DNA of 64,000 nt from CBDHDN01 sp965261585 (GCA_965261585.1 CBDHDN010000064.1:186001-250000), one strand, 5' to 3'. Shown: positions 1 to 9,171, counted from the first letter of the stretch. Numbers and translations: made by a program. Notes: generated from the sequence alone by a model not told the origin.

Positions 1-1252
1 CCCAGCCCGAGCGACAGGACGCGCCGGTCGATCAGCCGCATCAGCCCCATCTGCTCGACGATCGGCACGAACGCAGCTGCCGGCACGGGCTTGCCATTGT
101 CGTCCAGCATGCGGACGAGGGCCTCGTAGAACGCAACCTGCTCGGTCGCCGCGTCGACGACCGGCTGAAATGCCAGCGCCAGCCGGTCATCGCGCAGGGC
201 CCGCTGCACCTGCTCGGTCACGGCCAGAAACTGGCGGCCCGGCACCAGGCGCGAGGCCACGTCGCGGAACTCGGAATAGCAGTCGCAACCGAGGCGGCGA
301 GCGTTGCGCAGCGCACTGTCGGCCCGGCTGACCGCTTCGCGTGCGTTGGCAGCCGATGTCGGGAACACGGTAATACCGGCAGACGCGGTGACATGCATCG
401 CCCCGGCCGGCGTCGGCATCGGCGCCCGCCGCACGGCGGTCAGGATGCGGTCCGCGACATTGTGCACATCGGCGTCCGCGCACTGGCGCAGGACGATCGC
501 AAAGCGGTCGAACCCGACGCGGCCGAGGATGTCGCCGCCGCGGATGCACTGCTCAAGCCGCTGGGCGATGGACAGCACGACCGAATCGGCGACGTCCTCG
601 CCATGCACCTCGCTGATGATCCCCAGCTTGTCGGCGCCAACGAGCACGAAGCCGCCCTGGGTCTCCGAATGCATGCTGTCGCTGATCGCGTCGTTCAGCG
701 CCTCGCGCAGACGCAGCCGGTTGATCTGGCCGGTCAGAGCGTCGTGGTTCGACAGATACTGCAGCCGGCTCTCGCTCTCCTTGCGGTCGCTCACGTTGCG
801 GATGACACCGGTGAGCCGTGCCGGGCCGCCGGCCGGCGACTTGGTGCCGATGGCGCGCTCCTGGACCCAGCGGAAGACGCCGTCATCGCCGCGCAGGCGG
901 TACTCGCAATTGAGCGCCGGGCCGCCTTCGAAGTAGTGAGCGACGGCGATCACCCGCAGCGGCAGATCCTCGGCGTGAATGAACTGCAGGAAGTCGCGGC
1001 CGGCCTCGATCGACTGGGGACGCAGCAGGCCGAGCACATTGTCGGTCCGGCCGGTCGGAATCAGGCGATCCGATCGGACTCCAGGTCCCATTCGAAGAAC
1101 AGGTCCCCGGATTCCACCAGAACCGAAATCAGCTCCGATGGAGCGGTATTCCGGGCATGCGCTGACAGGGCCTCGGACAAACCAGACCTCCTACCTGAAG
1201 GGGTGGCCGGCGCGCCGGCGTCAGGCGGCCGCGTGGCGAAAGGCCACCACAC
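1..1252 (-). pseudogene. PAS-GGDEF-EAL cyclic-di-GMP protein, frameshifted and cut by the window edge
   Basis: Read on the minus strand, the segment encodes a PAS/PAC sensor (WVQERAIGTKSP then LTGVIRNVSDRKE), a GGDEF-type domain (LSNHDALTGQINRLRLREAL, then RGGDILGRVGFDRFAIVL) and the start of an EAL domain (LALAFQPVVD, FYEALVRM). The gene runs off the left edge. The expected GGDEF signature reads GRVGFDRFA, so cyclase activity is doubtful; the EAL catalytic residues lie outside. The 5' part (codons from 1252, ending LFFEWDLESDRI) hits a TGA at 1061-1063, while the rest of the PAS domain continues in the neighbouring frame from about 1075, so one base was gained or lost there. The only start in the 5' frame is GTG at 1252, next to a MITE insertion, so the true start may be lost. 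In-frame ATG at 1091 could start a shortened product. Family assignment is firm; broken status is likely unless the shift is a sequencing error. Confidence 0.5.
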
Positions 1253-1276
1253 GAGCCGTAGGCACGCTAGACGCTA

Positions 1277-1379
1277 GTGCACAGATCCAGACAAATGATT
1301 CACCGTGCGCTGGAGCAACCCGTTGTTTTGTATTCGGAATCAGCTTTCCACGGTGACGGCTCTGACTGAGTCGGTGCAC
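1277..1379. repeat. 103-bp MITE-like repeat, copy 1
   Basis: A 103-bp unit flanked by TA dinucleotides (1275-1276 and 1380-1381). Its ends are imperfect inverted repeats: GTGCACAGATCCAGAC on the left against GTGCACCGACTCAGTC read inward from the right. It encodes nothing. The TA target and end sequence match the surviving right end of the IS630-type element at 28,738, so it looks like a non-autonomous derivative of an IS630-family transposon. A second copy follows directly, sharing the central TA. Confidence 0.5.
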
Positions 1380-1416
1380 TAGTGCACCGATCCAGACAAA
1401 TGATTCACCGTGCGCT

Positions 1417-3095
1417 GTAACAGGGGCAAAAGTCCGGGCGACTTTTTATTTTAGGGATTCACAAGGCTTCCGAATTCTGATTCGATCCGGGCATGGCCGG
1501 ATGTTTACCAGATATTGAGGCTCTGGCGCCTGATGACCTCAAGGGGCTGGTGTTACAGCTGCTTGAGGATGTTGTCGCGCTGAAGGCCGAGAACGCTGCG
1601 TTACGCGAAGAGATTGCGCGGCTGAAAGGGCTCAAGGGGCCGCCGAAGCTCAAACCGAGCGGCATGGAGAAGGCCACCGAGCCGGCGCGCGCGGAACGCA
1701 AGGCGGGCCGCCGGGGTGGCAAGATCGACCGGCTTGTGATCGACGAGGAGCGGGTGCTCAAGGCGGCCGTTCCCCCCGGCTCGCGGTTCAAGGGATACGA
1801 GACCTACGTGGTCCAGGAGCTGATCCTGCGTCCTCACGTGATCCGCTACCGCCGTGAACGCTGGATCACCCCTGATGGTCGGACGGTGGTGGCGGCTCTG
1901 CCCGCGGGGACGGTCGGCCACTTCGGCCCCGAGCTCAGGCGCTTCGTGCTCGCTCAGTATCACCCGGGCCAAGTGACGGTACCGCGGATCGTCGCGCAAT
2001 TGCGCGACCTCGGGATGGCGATCTCCAAGCGCCAAGTCGTGCGTCTTCTCATCGCCGGCAAGGAGGACTTCCTGGCCGAGGCGGCCGGTGTGCTTAAGAG
2101 CGGGCTCGAGAGCGCGGCGTGGATCACGGTCGATGACACCGGCGCCCGCTACAAGGGCATGAACGGCGCCTGCACGCACATCGGCAACACTGATTTTGCC
2201 TGGTTCGCCACCACCCGCGCGAAGAGCCGGCTGAACTTTCTGGCGCTTTTGCGGGCTGGCGCCACCGACTACGTGATCAACGACGAGGCGCTGGCTTACA
2301 TGCGCGGCCGGAGCCTCTCGGGGCTGGTGTTCGCCCGGCTCGCTGGGCACAAAAGCAAGCGCCTCAAAGACCAGGAGGCGTGGATGGCCCATCTCGAGCG
2401 CCTCGGCATCACCCGGCTCCGGGTGCATCCCGATCCGCTGAAGATCGCCACCGAAGGCGCGCTGTGGGGCAGCGTGGTCGCCCATGGCTTGCTCAAGGAT
2501 GCCGTCATCGTCAGCGACGACGCCGGCCAGTTCAACGTCGGCTCTCACGCGCTGTGCTGGGTCCACGCCGAGCGGCTCATCCACAAGCTGGTCGGCTTCA
2601 ACCACCGCCAGCGGCAGGCGTGTGCGCGGATCCGGGCGCGGGTGTGGTGGTTCTACGCCGACCTGAAGGCATATTGCCGCGATCCCACTCCGCGCAGAAA
2701 GCGGGAGCTTCAGGCCCGCTTTGACCGGCTGTTCACCACCACCACCGGCTTTGCCACCCTCGACCGGTTGCTCGCCAGGCTCCACGCCAACAAGGTCGAG
2801 TTGCTCCGCGCCCTCGAACGGCCGGATATCCCGCTTCACACCAACGGCTCGGAGAATGACATCCGCTGCCAGGTGACAAGGCGCAAAATCAGCGGTGGCA
2901 CCCGCTCGGAGACCGGCCGCGACTGCCGCGACGCCTTCCTCGGCTTGATGAAGACCTGCGACAAGCTCGGCGTCTCGTTCTGGGACTACCTCGGCAGCCG
3001 GCTCGACATCCCCGGCGCGCCGCCCATCCTCCCCTTGCCAGACCTCATCCGCCAGCGCGCCGCCGCCTGACCGCCCGGCCTTTTGCCCCTGTTAC
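1417..3095 (+). mobile_element. IS66-family insertion sequence (single-gene type), complete
   Basis: The ends are inverted repeats starting GTAACAGGGGCAAAA (1417 onward, and reversed up to 3095). The 8-bp direct repeat cgtgcgct at 1409-1416 and 3096-3103 is the target duplication. GTAA-type ends and 8-bp duplications are typical of IS66. Only the transposase gene tnpC is present, without tnpA or tnpB, as in the ISBst12-like subgroup. Length is 1,679 bp. Confidence 0.5.
1493..3070 (+). CDS. tnpC: IS66-family transposase TnpC
   Basis: 525 residues. It has an N-terminal coiled-coil leucine-rich segment (LLEDVVALKAENAALREEIARLK), a zinc-finger-like middle and the DDE core of IS66 transposases: WITVDDTGARYKG (about residue 205), ALCWVHAERLIHKL (about 355) and the NGSENDIRCQVTRRKISGG block near residue 450. 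It starts at ATG 1493, 76 bp inside the left IS end, and stops 25 bp before the right end. The frame is intact, so the element may be active. Confidence 0.5.
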   Translation: MAGCLPDIEALAPDDLKGLVLQLLEDVVALKAENAALREEIARLKGLKGPPKLKPSGMEKATEPARAERKAGRRGGKIDRLVIDEERVLKAAVPPGSRFKGYETYVVQELILRPHVIRYRRERWITPDGRTVVAALPAGTVGHFGPELRRFVLAQYHPGQVTVPRIVAQLRDLGMAISKRQVVRLLIAGKEDFLAEAAGVLKSGLESAAWITVDDTGARYKGMNGACTHIGNTDFAWFATTRAKSRLNFLALLRAGATDYVINDEALAYMRGRSLSGLVFARLAGHKSKRLKDQEAWMAHLERLGITRLRVHPDPLKIATEGALWGSVVAHGLLKDAVIVSDDAGQFNVGSHALCWVHAERLIHKLVGFNHRQRQACARIRARVWWFYADLKAYCRDPTPRRKRELQARFDRLFTTTTGFATLDRLLARLHANKVELLRALERPDIPLHTNGSENDIRCQVTRRKISGGTRSETGRDCRDAFLGLMKTCDKLGVSFWDYLGSRLDIPGAPPILPLPDLIRQRAAA

Positions 3096-3173
3096 CGTGC
3101 GCTGGAGCAACCCGTTGTTTTGTATTCAGAATCAGGTTTCCACTGTGACGGCTCTGACTGAGTCGGTGCACTA

Positions 3174-3923
3174 GCGCCAGAGATTTTAAGATTTCGTATT
3201 AAATCCGAGCTTTCCACGAGTAATACTCGGCCGAATTGTTAGGGTTAATCGTACTTGGTTAATTGTTTTCATTAGTTATTCGTAAATACTGCTTGCATTA
3301 CGGGCCGTTGCCGTATATTTATTGCGGCCTCCTCGGTCGAATTACTGGAGGATTTCTGCCTTGCGGCTGAACTCGACAGCCACTTTTCTTCCAATCCGCG
3401 GACAAAAGGCCGTCGCCGTTAACCCTGGTTTTCGCCGTGCCCCATGGCAAAGTCGGGCGCCCGAGGGGCCGCGGCACGGGTCGCCGGCTGCCGTGGCGCC
3501 GGTCCGGCCGACAACGGCCCCGCGCGACCGCCGGCCGCGCCGCAACCCCTTCGTCGAGGTCCCGCGACAGTATTCAGTAGACTTCGCCCGACAGCACATG
3601 TTGAGCGCCGCGGCGCCGCCGGCGTTGCCGCATCACCAAGGCGTCGCCGCCTATCCGTCCCTCGCGACCGCCGTTGAAATCTTCCCGCCAGGCGAATCCA
3701 CGGCCTTGCCGCACCAACCCTCGGCGCGCCTGACCCTCGTCGCCTAGTGGTCTGTTCATGACCCTTGGGATCCAAGGGTCAGCTTATTCGAACAACTGGC
3801 CCTCCCCGTGGCATTGGACCACGACGGCCGGCGCTGGCCCCTCCGGGACCCCATGATATAGTAGCTCGCCGCTAGGCGGCGTCACCGCGGCGCTTGCCAC
3901 GGCCAACGCGAAGACGATCAGCG
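3174..3923. other. Intergenic region without a convincing gene
   Basis: About 750 bp between the MITE and the acyl-CoA synthetase. The first 130 bp are distinctly AT-rich; the rest is GC-rich. One plus-strand open frame (3322-3747) exists but has no ribosome-binding site, no recognisable domain and a proline/arginine-rich composition typical of chance frames in GC-rich DNA. The only structured feature is the palindromic repeat at 3742-3781. Confidence 0.5.
3742..3781 (-). repeat. Dispersed palindrome-plus-tail repeat, copy 1
   Basis: On the minus strand: perfect 10-bp arms TGACCCTTGG/CCAAGGGTCA around 3 bp, followed by a tail ending CAGACCACTAGGC. Copies with the same layout occur at 39,079 (minus), 40,448 (plus) and 55,692 (plus). 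There is no T tract next to the hairpin, so it is not an ordinary terminator. Confidence 0.5.
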
Positions 3924-5456
3924 ATGACGGCCGAAACGATTGCGGATCTGCTTGCCGCCGGCGCCGACGAGGCGCCGGCGATCCTCGCCCCGGGGCGCCC
4001 CGCCCTGAGCCATGGCGCACTGCGCGCACACGCCCGCGCAACCGTGGCGGCGCTGAACGACCTGGGGATCGGGCGCCAGGACCGGGTCGCGATCGTCCTG
4101 CCGAACGGGCCCGAGATGGCGGCCGCCTACGTCGCCGTCGGCGCCCGCGCCACGGCGGCGCCGCTGAACCCGGCCTACCGCGAGGACGAGTTCCGCTTCT
4201 TCCTCGAGGACCTTGGCGCGAAGGCTCTTCTGGTGGCGGCCGACAGCACGTCGCCGGCGCGCGACGCCGCCCGCCACCTGGGCGTTCAGGTGATCCACGC
4301 GGCCGTCGCGGCCGGCGCGCCCGCCGGGCACTTCGTCATTGCCGAAGCCGACACCTCCGGTGGCGCCACCGCGCCACGCGCACTGGCAGATGCGGCCGAC
4401 GTCGCGCTGGTCCTGCACACGTCGGGCACGACGTCGCGGCCCAAGATCGTGCCCTTGAGCCAGCGCAACGTGTGCGCCTCGGCGGCCAATATCGTCGAGA
4501 CGTTGAGCCTGACGCCGCCGGACCGCTGCCTCAACATCATGCCGCTGTTTCATATCCATGGGCTTCAGGCCGCCGTCCTGGCGAGCCTGGCCGCCGGCGG
4601 CAGCGTCTATTGCACGCCGGGGTTCAGTGCCCTCAGCTTCTTCGGCTGGCTGGGCGAGGCCGCGGCCTCCTGGTACAGCGCCGTGCCGACGATGCATCAG
4701 GCGATCCTGTCGCGGGCGGCCCGCAGCCGGGACACGATCGCCGCGGCCGGCCTGCGGTTCATTCGCTCATCCTCGTCCTCGCTGCCGCCGCAGGTGATGG
4801 CGGAGCTGGAGCAGGTGTTCGGCTGCCCGGTCGTCGAGTCCTACGGGATGACCGAGGCGGCGCACCAGATGGCGAGCAACCCGCTGCCGCCGCGGCCGCG
4901 GCCGCGCAAGCCGGGCACCGTGGGCGTCGCGGCGGGCCCGGATGTGGCGATCATGGACGCGTCCGGCCAGCTGTTGCCGGCCGGCACCGCCGGCGAGGTC
5001 GTCATCCGTGGGGCCAATGTGACGCTGGCCTACGAGAGCAATCCAACCGCCAACGCCGACGCCTTCACCGACGGCTGGTTCCGCACCGGCGACCTCGGCC
5101 GGTTCGACGCCGAGGGCTACCTGTCGATCACCGGCCGGCTCAAGGAAATCATCAACCGCGGCGGTGAGAAGATCAGCCCGCGGGAACTCGACGAGGCGCT
5201 GCTGGATCATCCGGCGGTCGCCCAGGCGGTGGCCTTCGCGATCACCCACGCGAAGCTGGGCGAGGACGTCGCCGCGGCCATCGTCCGAGCCCCTGGGAGC
5301 ACGGTCGACGAGCGGGAGCTGCGCGCGTTCCTGGCTGAACGCCTGGCCGATTTCAAGGTGCCCCGCACGTTCGTGTTCGTCGACGAGATCCCCAAGGGTC
5401 CGACCGGCAAGCTGCAGCGTATCGGCCTCGCGGCGCAGCTCGGCCTGGACGCCTGA
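3924..5456 (+). CDS. AMP-binding acyl-CoA synthetase (oxalate/medium-chain ligase type)
   Basis: 510 residues from ATG 3924; an upstream ATG at 3894 would add ten low-quality residues. It activates a carboxylic acid to its acyl-adenylate and then the CoA thioester. Visible adenylating-enzyme motifs in order: P-loop HTSGTTSRPKIVPLS (about 163-177), MPLFHIHGLQA (about 205), SYGMTEAAHQMA (about 307), TGDLGRFDAEGYL (about 385), GRLKEIINRGGEKISP (about 403) and the C-terminal catalytic lysine in PKGPTGKLQR (about 490). The PLFHIHGL region and the AVPTMHQ segment recall the Pcs60/oxalyl-CoA synthetase subgroup, but the substrate cannot be fixed. Three bases separate it from the next gene, so the two are probably co-transcribed. 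Confidence 0.5.
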   Translation: MTAETIADLLAAGADEAPAILAPGRPALSHGALRAHARATVAALNDLGIGRQDRVAIVLPNGPEMAAAYVAVGARATAAPLNPAYREDEFRFFLEDLGAKALLVAADSTSPARDAARHLGVQVIHAAVAAGAPAGHFVIAEADTSGGATAPRALADAADVALVLHTSGTTSRPKIVPLSQRNVCASAANIVETLSLTPPDRCLNIMPLFHIHGLQAAVLASLAAGGSVYCTPGFSALSFFGWLGEAAASWYSAVPTMHQAILSRAARSRDTIAAAGLRFIRSSSSSLPPQVMAELEQVFGCPVVESYGMTEAAHQMASNPLPPRPRPRKPGTVGVAAGPDVAIMDASGQLLPAGTAGEVVIRGANVTLAYESNPTANADAFTDGWFRTGDLGRFDAEGYLSITGRLKEIINRGGEKISPRELDEALLDHPAVAQAVAFAITHAKLGEDVAAAIVRAPGSTVDERELRAFLAERLADFKVPRTFVFVDEIPKGPTGKLQRIGLAAQLGLDA

Positions 5457-5459
5457 GCC

Positions 5460-6440
5460 ATGCGCGTGTGCATCTTCGGCGCCGGCGCCATCGGCGGCTA
5501 TCTGGCCGTCGAGCTGGCGTCGGCCGGCGTGCCTGTCACATGCATCGCCCGCGGCCCCCATCTGGCCGCCATGCGCCAGCATGGCCTGACGCTGCGGATC
5601 GAGGGGGCCGAGCGAACGGTGCGGGTCGACTGTACCGACGACCCCGCGGAGGCCGGCCCTCAGGACTATGTGATCGTCGCATTGAAGGCGCCGCCGGCGG
5701 CGGCGGTGGCCGATCGCATGGCACCGCTGCTGGGTCCGGAGACGGCGGTCGTCACGGCGCAGAACGGGGTCCCCTGGTGGTACTTCTACCGGCACGGCGG
5801 GCCGCTTGACGACACCCGCCTCGAAGCGACCGATCCCGGCGGCCGGCAGTGGCGGCACGTCGGCCCCGAGCGGGCGATCGGCTGTGTCGTCTACCCGGCG
5901 GCACAGATCGTCGAGCCCGGTGTCATCGTCCATGAGCACGGCAACCGCTTCATGCTGGGCGAGCCCGACGGCGCGCGGTCGGAGCGTGTCACGGTACTCG
6001 CCAAGTGCCTGACCGAGGCGGGCCTGAAGGCGCCGGTGCGGCCCCACATTCGCGACGACATCTGGGTCAAGCTGTGGGGCAATGTGAGCTTCAACCCGCT
6101 CTCCATGCTGACCCATGGGACGCTGGTGCAACTGGCGACCGACCCGGACGTACGCCCCGTCGTCCGCGCGGTCATGGTCGAGGCCCAGGCCGTCGGTGAG
6201 GCGCTCGGCGTCCGGTTCAGCGTCGATGTCGACACCCGCATCAAGTGGGCCGCCGACGTCGGCGAGCACAAGACCTCGATGCTGCAGGATCTGGAGCGCG
6301 GCCGGGCGATGGAGATCGACGCCATGGTCGCGGCCGTGCAGGAGCTGGCACGGCTCGTCGATGTGGCCACACCGGCCCTCGATACGGTGCTGGCGCTGAC
6401 CAAGCTGCGCGGCCGGGCCGCGGGGACCTACGACGGCTGA
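5460..6440 (+). CDS. Ketopantoate reductase family protein (ApbA/PanE-like)
   Basis: 326 residues. The N-terminal Rossmann motif GAGAIGGYLAVELA (about 6-20) binds NADP; the family reduces 2-dehydropantoate or related 2-oxo acids. VTAQNGVPWW and the DDIWVKLWGNVSFNPLSMLT segment correspond to the conserved substrate and helical-domain regions; the C-terminal domain is complete. It directly follows an acyl-CoA synthetase rather than pantothenate genes, and a second family member lies at 60.9 kb, so a role in degrading an organic acid is as likely as CoA biosynthesis. Followed by a terminator-like hairpin. Confidence 0.5.
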   Translation: MRVCIFGAGAIGGYLAVELASAGVPVTCIARGPHLAAMRQHGLTLRIEGAERTVRVDCTDDPAEAGPQDYVIVALKAPPAAAVADRMAPLLGPETAVVTAQNGVPWWYFYRHGGPLDDTRLEATDPGGRQWRHVGPERAIGCVVYPAAQIVEPGVIVHEHGNRFMLGEPDGARSERVTVLAKCLTEAGLKAPVRPHIRDDIWVKLWGNVSFNPLSMLTHGTLVQLATDPDVRPVVRAVMVEAQAVGEALGVRFSVDVDTRIKWAADVGEHKTSMLQDLERGRAMEIDAMVAAVQELARLVDVATPALDTVLALTKLRGRAAGTYDG

Positions 6441-6462
6441 CCGCGCAAGAAACGCGGTTTTT
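6441..6462 (+). terminator. Rho-independent terminator candidate
   Basis: CCGCG and CGCGG arms separated by 7 bases and followed by five T residues, starting immediately after the TGA of the ketopantoate-reductase-like gene. The stem is short but the T run is well placed. Confidence 0.5.
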
Positions 6463-6818
6463 CCCAGCCAACCTCAAGATATTGTGTTGCATGCCACATC
6501 GGTACGCCGCATATTGCGCGCCGAAGGGGGAACTTATGGCGAATCACCGATTCGCCGTCCGCGCGGTGTGGCCGTGGGATGTCGGCAGATCTGCGTGGAA
6601 TCAATTTCAGGTTCGTATTGTGAGCCGGTTTGGCTCGTCATTGGATTTGTAGCTCGTTCCCCGCTACGTGTTGGCGCCCCGGTTGGCCTTCGTGCCGCGG
6701 CCACCGGGATAGGGGGTGGGAACCGTTTTGACCAGCTTCGGCACCGTGCGTGCGCGCGCCATGGTCGCTTGGTCGGCCCCGGCGCCGGCCATGTGGCTGA
6801 GGGGAGCCCCATAGCTCC
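6463..6818. other. Intergenic region
   Basis: About 355 bp. It contains a 38-codon open frame starting at ATG 6535 with an AAGGGGGAA sequence upstream and ending at 6652; no similarity is recognised, so it is not called as a gene. Nothing else is identifiable. The following gene has GAGGGGA about 13 bp before its ATG. Confidence 0.5.
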
Positions 6819-8201
6819 ATGAGCCGGCTCCGTGCTCAGCCATCCCTACTGCTCGGCGCGGTGCGGCCGAAAGGAGAGATCGCCGCCGTCGCCCGCGCCT
6901 TTGAGACGACCGTGCGGGCGGTCGATAGCGTGCTGCTGTTCCTGCTCGACGGCGATGGCACGATTATCACCTGGAACGCCGGTGCCGAGCGAGTGACCGG
7001 GTTCAGCGCCAAAGACATCACCGGGCGGGACTTCGCCGCCCTGTTCCCGGAGCCCGACGGCGGCGGCGCGGCCGCCAGCCTTCTGGAGCTGGCCCGGCAG
7101 CATGGCAGCGCGCGCCAGACCGGCTTGCGCATGCGCCGGAGCGGCGCCCAGTTCTGGAGCCAGGAGACGATCACGGCGACGCCGGCGCCGGGTGATCGGT
7201 GCACCGGCTTCATGGTCGTCGCCCACGACATCACCCAGCAGCGCGCGATGGCCGAAGCGGCCGAGGCGGCCGCCCACAGGCTGGGCCAGCTGCTCGAGAC
7301 CGTCCAGAGCTGTGCGTTGCTGATGATCGACCCGGGCGGTGCGGTCGTGATCTGGGGACCGGGGGCGGAGGCGGTCATGCGCTGCCGGGCGGAGCAGATC
7401 GTCGGCCGCAGTTTTCGGACCTTCTACACGGCCCAACAGATTGCCGAGGGGCGCCCCGAGCAGGAGCTCGAGTCGGCCGCAGCACGCGGGCGCCTCGGGT
7501 GCTCGGCGCCGCGCCTGCGCTATGACGGCTCGACCTTCTGGGCCCACACCGTCATCAGTGCCATCTACGATGCCGGCGACGATCTGGCCGGTTTCGGCGT
7601 CTTCATCCGCGACACGACCGAACGGGCCAATGCCCAGGCGGCTGGCCACGATGTCGAGACGCGGCTACGCGGCGTCGTCGACACGGCGCTCGATGGCATC
7701 GTCACGATCAGCGAAGCCGGCGTTACCCAGTCCTTCAACCCGGCGTGCGAGCAACTGTTCGGCTATCGCGCGCGCGAGGTCGTCGGCAAGCCGGCGGCGC
7801 TGTTGTTCTCGCCCCCCTTCTCCGACCAGCCCGACCGGGAGTTCCGGGAATCCCGTGCGATCGAAGCACAGCCGCGCCGCGAAGTGGTCGCCCTGCGGCA
7901 AGACGGCCACACGTTTCCAGCCGAGCTCTCGCTCGGTCATACCCGGCTGCCGGACTTCGGTGTCTTCATCGCAACCCTGCGCGATGTGAGCGCCCAGCGC
8001 ACCGCGGAGGAGGAGACCCGCGCGGCCGTGCACGAGGCAAGGCTGGCCAATCAGAGCAAGAGCCAGTTCCTCGAAATGCACGACGGCGAGATCCGCGTCG
8101 AGAGCGAGCCCGGCCGCGGCTCGACCTTCACGGTGGTGCTGCCGGCCCGGCGGTGGAGCGAATCCGGCAACGACTGGCTCGACCTGCAGCAGGATCCGTA
8201 G
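6819..8201 (+). CDS. Triple-PAS protein with deleted histidine-kinase core
   Basis: 460 residues, apparently cytoplasmic. Three PAS domains are visible: about 30-135 (VLLFLLDGDGTIITWNAGAE), about 150-265 (ALLMIDPGGAVVIWGPGAE) and about 275-395 (GIVTISEAGVTQSFNPACEQ, ending LRDVSAQRTAEEE). After a short helix EARLANQSKSQFLE, which is the usual beginning of a HisKA domain, the sequence jumps directly to MHDGEIRVESEPGRGSTF, the last part of a HATPase_c domain. The phospho-accepting histidine and the N, D and G boxes are all missing while the frame is kept. This is best explained by an internal deletion of a PAS hybrid kinase. The product cannot autophosphorylate; it could survive as a sensor or scaffold, or be a pseudogene. 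Confidence 0.5.
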   Translation: MSRLRAQPSLLLGAVRPKGEIAAVARAFETTVRAVDSVLLFLLDGDGTIITWNAGAERVTGFSAKDITGRDFAALFPEPDGGGAAASLLELARQHGSARQTGLRMRRSGAQFWSQETITATPAPGDRCTGFMVVAHDITQQRAMAEAAEAAAHRLGQLLETVQSCALLMIDPGGAVVIWGPGAEAVMRCRAEQIVGRSFRTFYTAQQIAEGRPEQELESAAARGRLGCSAPRLRYDGSTFWAHTVISAIYDAGDDLAGFGVFIRDTTERANAQAAGHDVETRLRGVVDTALDGIVTISEAGVTQSFNPACEQLFGYRAREVVGKPAALLFSPPFSDQPDREFRESRAIEAQPRREVVALRQDGHTFPAELSLGHTRLPDFGVFIATLRDVSAQRTAEEETRAAVHEARLANQSKSQFLEMHDGEIRVESEPGRGSTFTVVLPARRWSESGNDWLDLQQDP

Positions 8202-8207
8202 ACCAGG

Positions 8208-8285
8208 TCACGTACCGTTGAGATAGCGCGGGTCGCGCAGCAGGCTGTTCAGCCCCTCGCGCCCGAGGCCTGCCTTTACTCGCGA
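8208..8285 (-). pseudogene. Vestige of the duplicated gene family (third N-terminal fragment)
   Basis: Minus strand encodes GLGREGLNSLLRDPRYLN and then stops. It is almost identical to the N-termini of the two larger copies at 9,171 and 11,810. Upstream sequence around the start also matches that of the 9.1-kb copy. Only about 20 codons remain, abutting the PAS gene. Confidence 0.5.
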
Positions 8286-8299
8286 GTGCCCGCCGGCTA

Positions 8300-9171
8300 T
8301 TGTTCTTGTTATGCGGGCGAATGCATTCACGATCGCTAGTCTTGCAGTGCGCGCATCCCTCGGTTTGGGTACCCGCCGTAATCATCGGTTGGGTAGCTCC
8401 CTTGACGTCCGCCAGTGCATCCTCAGTAATTCCGCCGAAGGCCGTGCTGCCGGGGGTTTGGTTCTGCGTTGGCCCGCCCTCGCCGGCCAAGATCTGCATG
8501 ATCGCCCATTCCGCTTCGTCCGATAGGCCCAGGCGCGTCACCTGGAAGTAGAACGGCAGCCAGTTCTGATTGAGCGCGTTCACCTCCTTCCTGAACTCTG
8601 GTACGGGCGGTACTTCCCTGACGCTGCTGCGTGTCCGAGGACGCGCAAGCTGGGCGACCTCTCTCGTTCGCCCGCTGGAAAGCGCACCAGCCCGTGTGCC
8701 GCTGCTTCCCACCAAGTCGTCGCGACCTTCATCGCCGGATAGAAGCGTGCGGGTGAGGCGTCGCGTCGTGGGCCGTTCGGCCTGCGGCCGCGCCAACGTG
8801 TTCCGCCATTGCGCAGCCGGCGCACCGAGGCGGGCCAGCGGGCCAGGCGGCGACGGTTCGCGTTCCGGGACGTCGCTGGGCAGCTTGACGCCGTCTTGCT
8901 TCAGCGCCCTGACCAGCAGCGCGCGGCCCAGGCCGGCGCGTTCGGCGCGCGGCAAGCGGCACTCCGCCGCCTCGTCGCCGACACGCTGCTCCAGGGTGCG
9001 GGTGAACGCGTCGTGCTCGGGCCGGCCGAGGCGGCGGCGGTTCTCCGGCGTCTCGTCGAACACCAACTCGAAGGCGCGCGCGACCATGGCGACGACGCGT
9101 TTGTGCTCCGGGTCGTCGGCGTTGAGATAGCGCGGGTCGCGCAGCAGGCTGTTCAGCCCTTCGCACCCCAA
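8300..9171 (-). pseudogene. Degenerate gene copy with possible GH108-type muramidase end (copy A)
   Basis: Shares about 110 N-terminal residues with copy A' at 10.8-11.8 kb (GLNSLLRDPRYLNADDPEHK; ARAFELVFDETPENRRRL; LPRAERAGLGRALLVRAL). A variable linker follows, then a segment with AEWAIMQILAGEGG and GSTAFGGITEDALAD. The latter recalls the catalytic start of GH108 N-acetylmuramidases (a helix with EGG, then a GIT block), but the rest of that domain is missing. The only start is TTG at 9171 preceded by an in-frame TAA, so the native 5' end is lost. The open frame continues into the 3' end of the PAS gene, which is unlikely to be real. The N-terminal family is not recognised; the muramidase suggestion is tentative. 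Confidence 0.5.

Larger units (their letters stand above)
1382..3171. repeat. 103-bp MITE-like repeat, copy 2, interrupted by IS66
   Basis: Second tandem copy of the same unit, starting GTGCACCGATCC at 1382 and ending GTGCAC at 3171 with TA at 3172-3173. An IS66 element with an 8-bp target duplication is inserted after base 1416. Removing the IS and one duplication restores a unit almost identical to copy 1. Confidence 0.5.

Noticed and set aside
1277..3171. Tandem 103-bp units considered as a CRISPR array
   Set aside because: Only two units, no spacers, inverted ends with TA borders: a transposon-type repeat. No CRISPR array was seen anywhere in the window.
3322..3747. 141-codon plus-strand frame
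   Set aside because: No binding site, biased Pro/Arg/Ala composition and no recognisable domain; overlapping frames of equal quality exist.
4767..6269. Minus-strand open frame of 500 codons
   Set aside because: It lies entirely opposite the acyl-CoA synthetase and ketopantoate-reductase-like genes, has no start context or domain, and is a usual antisense shadow of GC-rich coding DNA.
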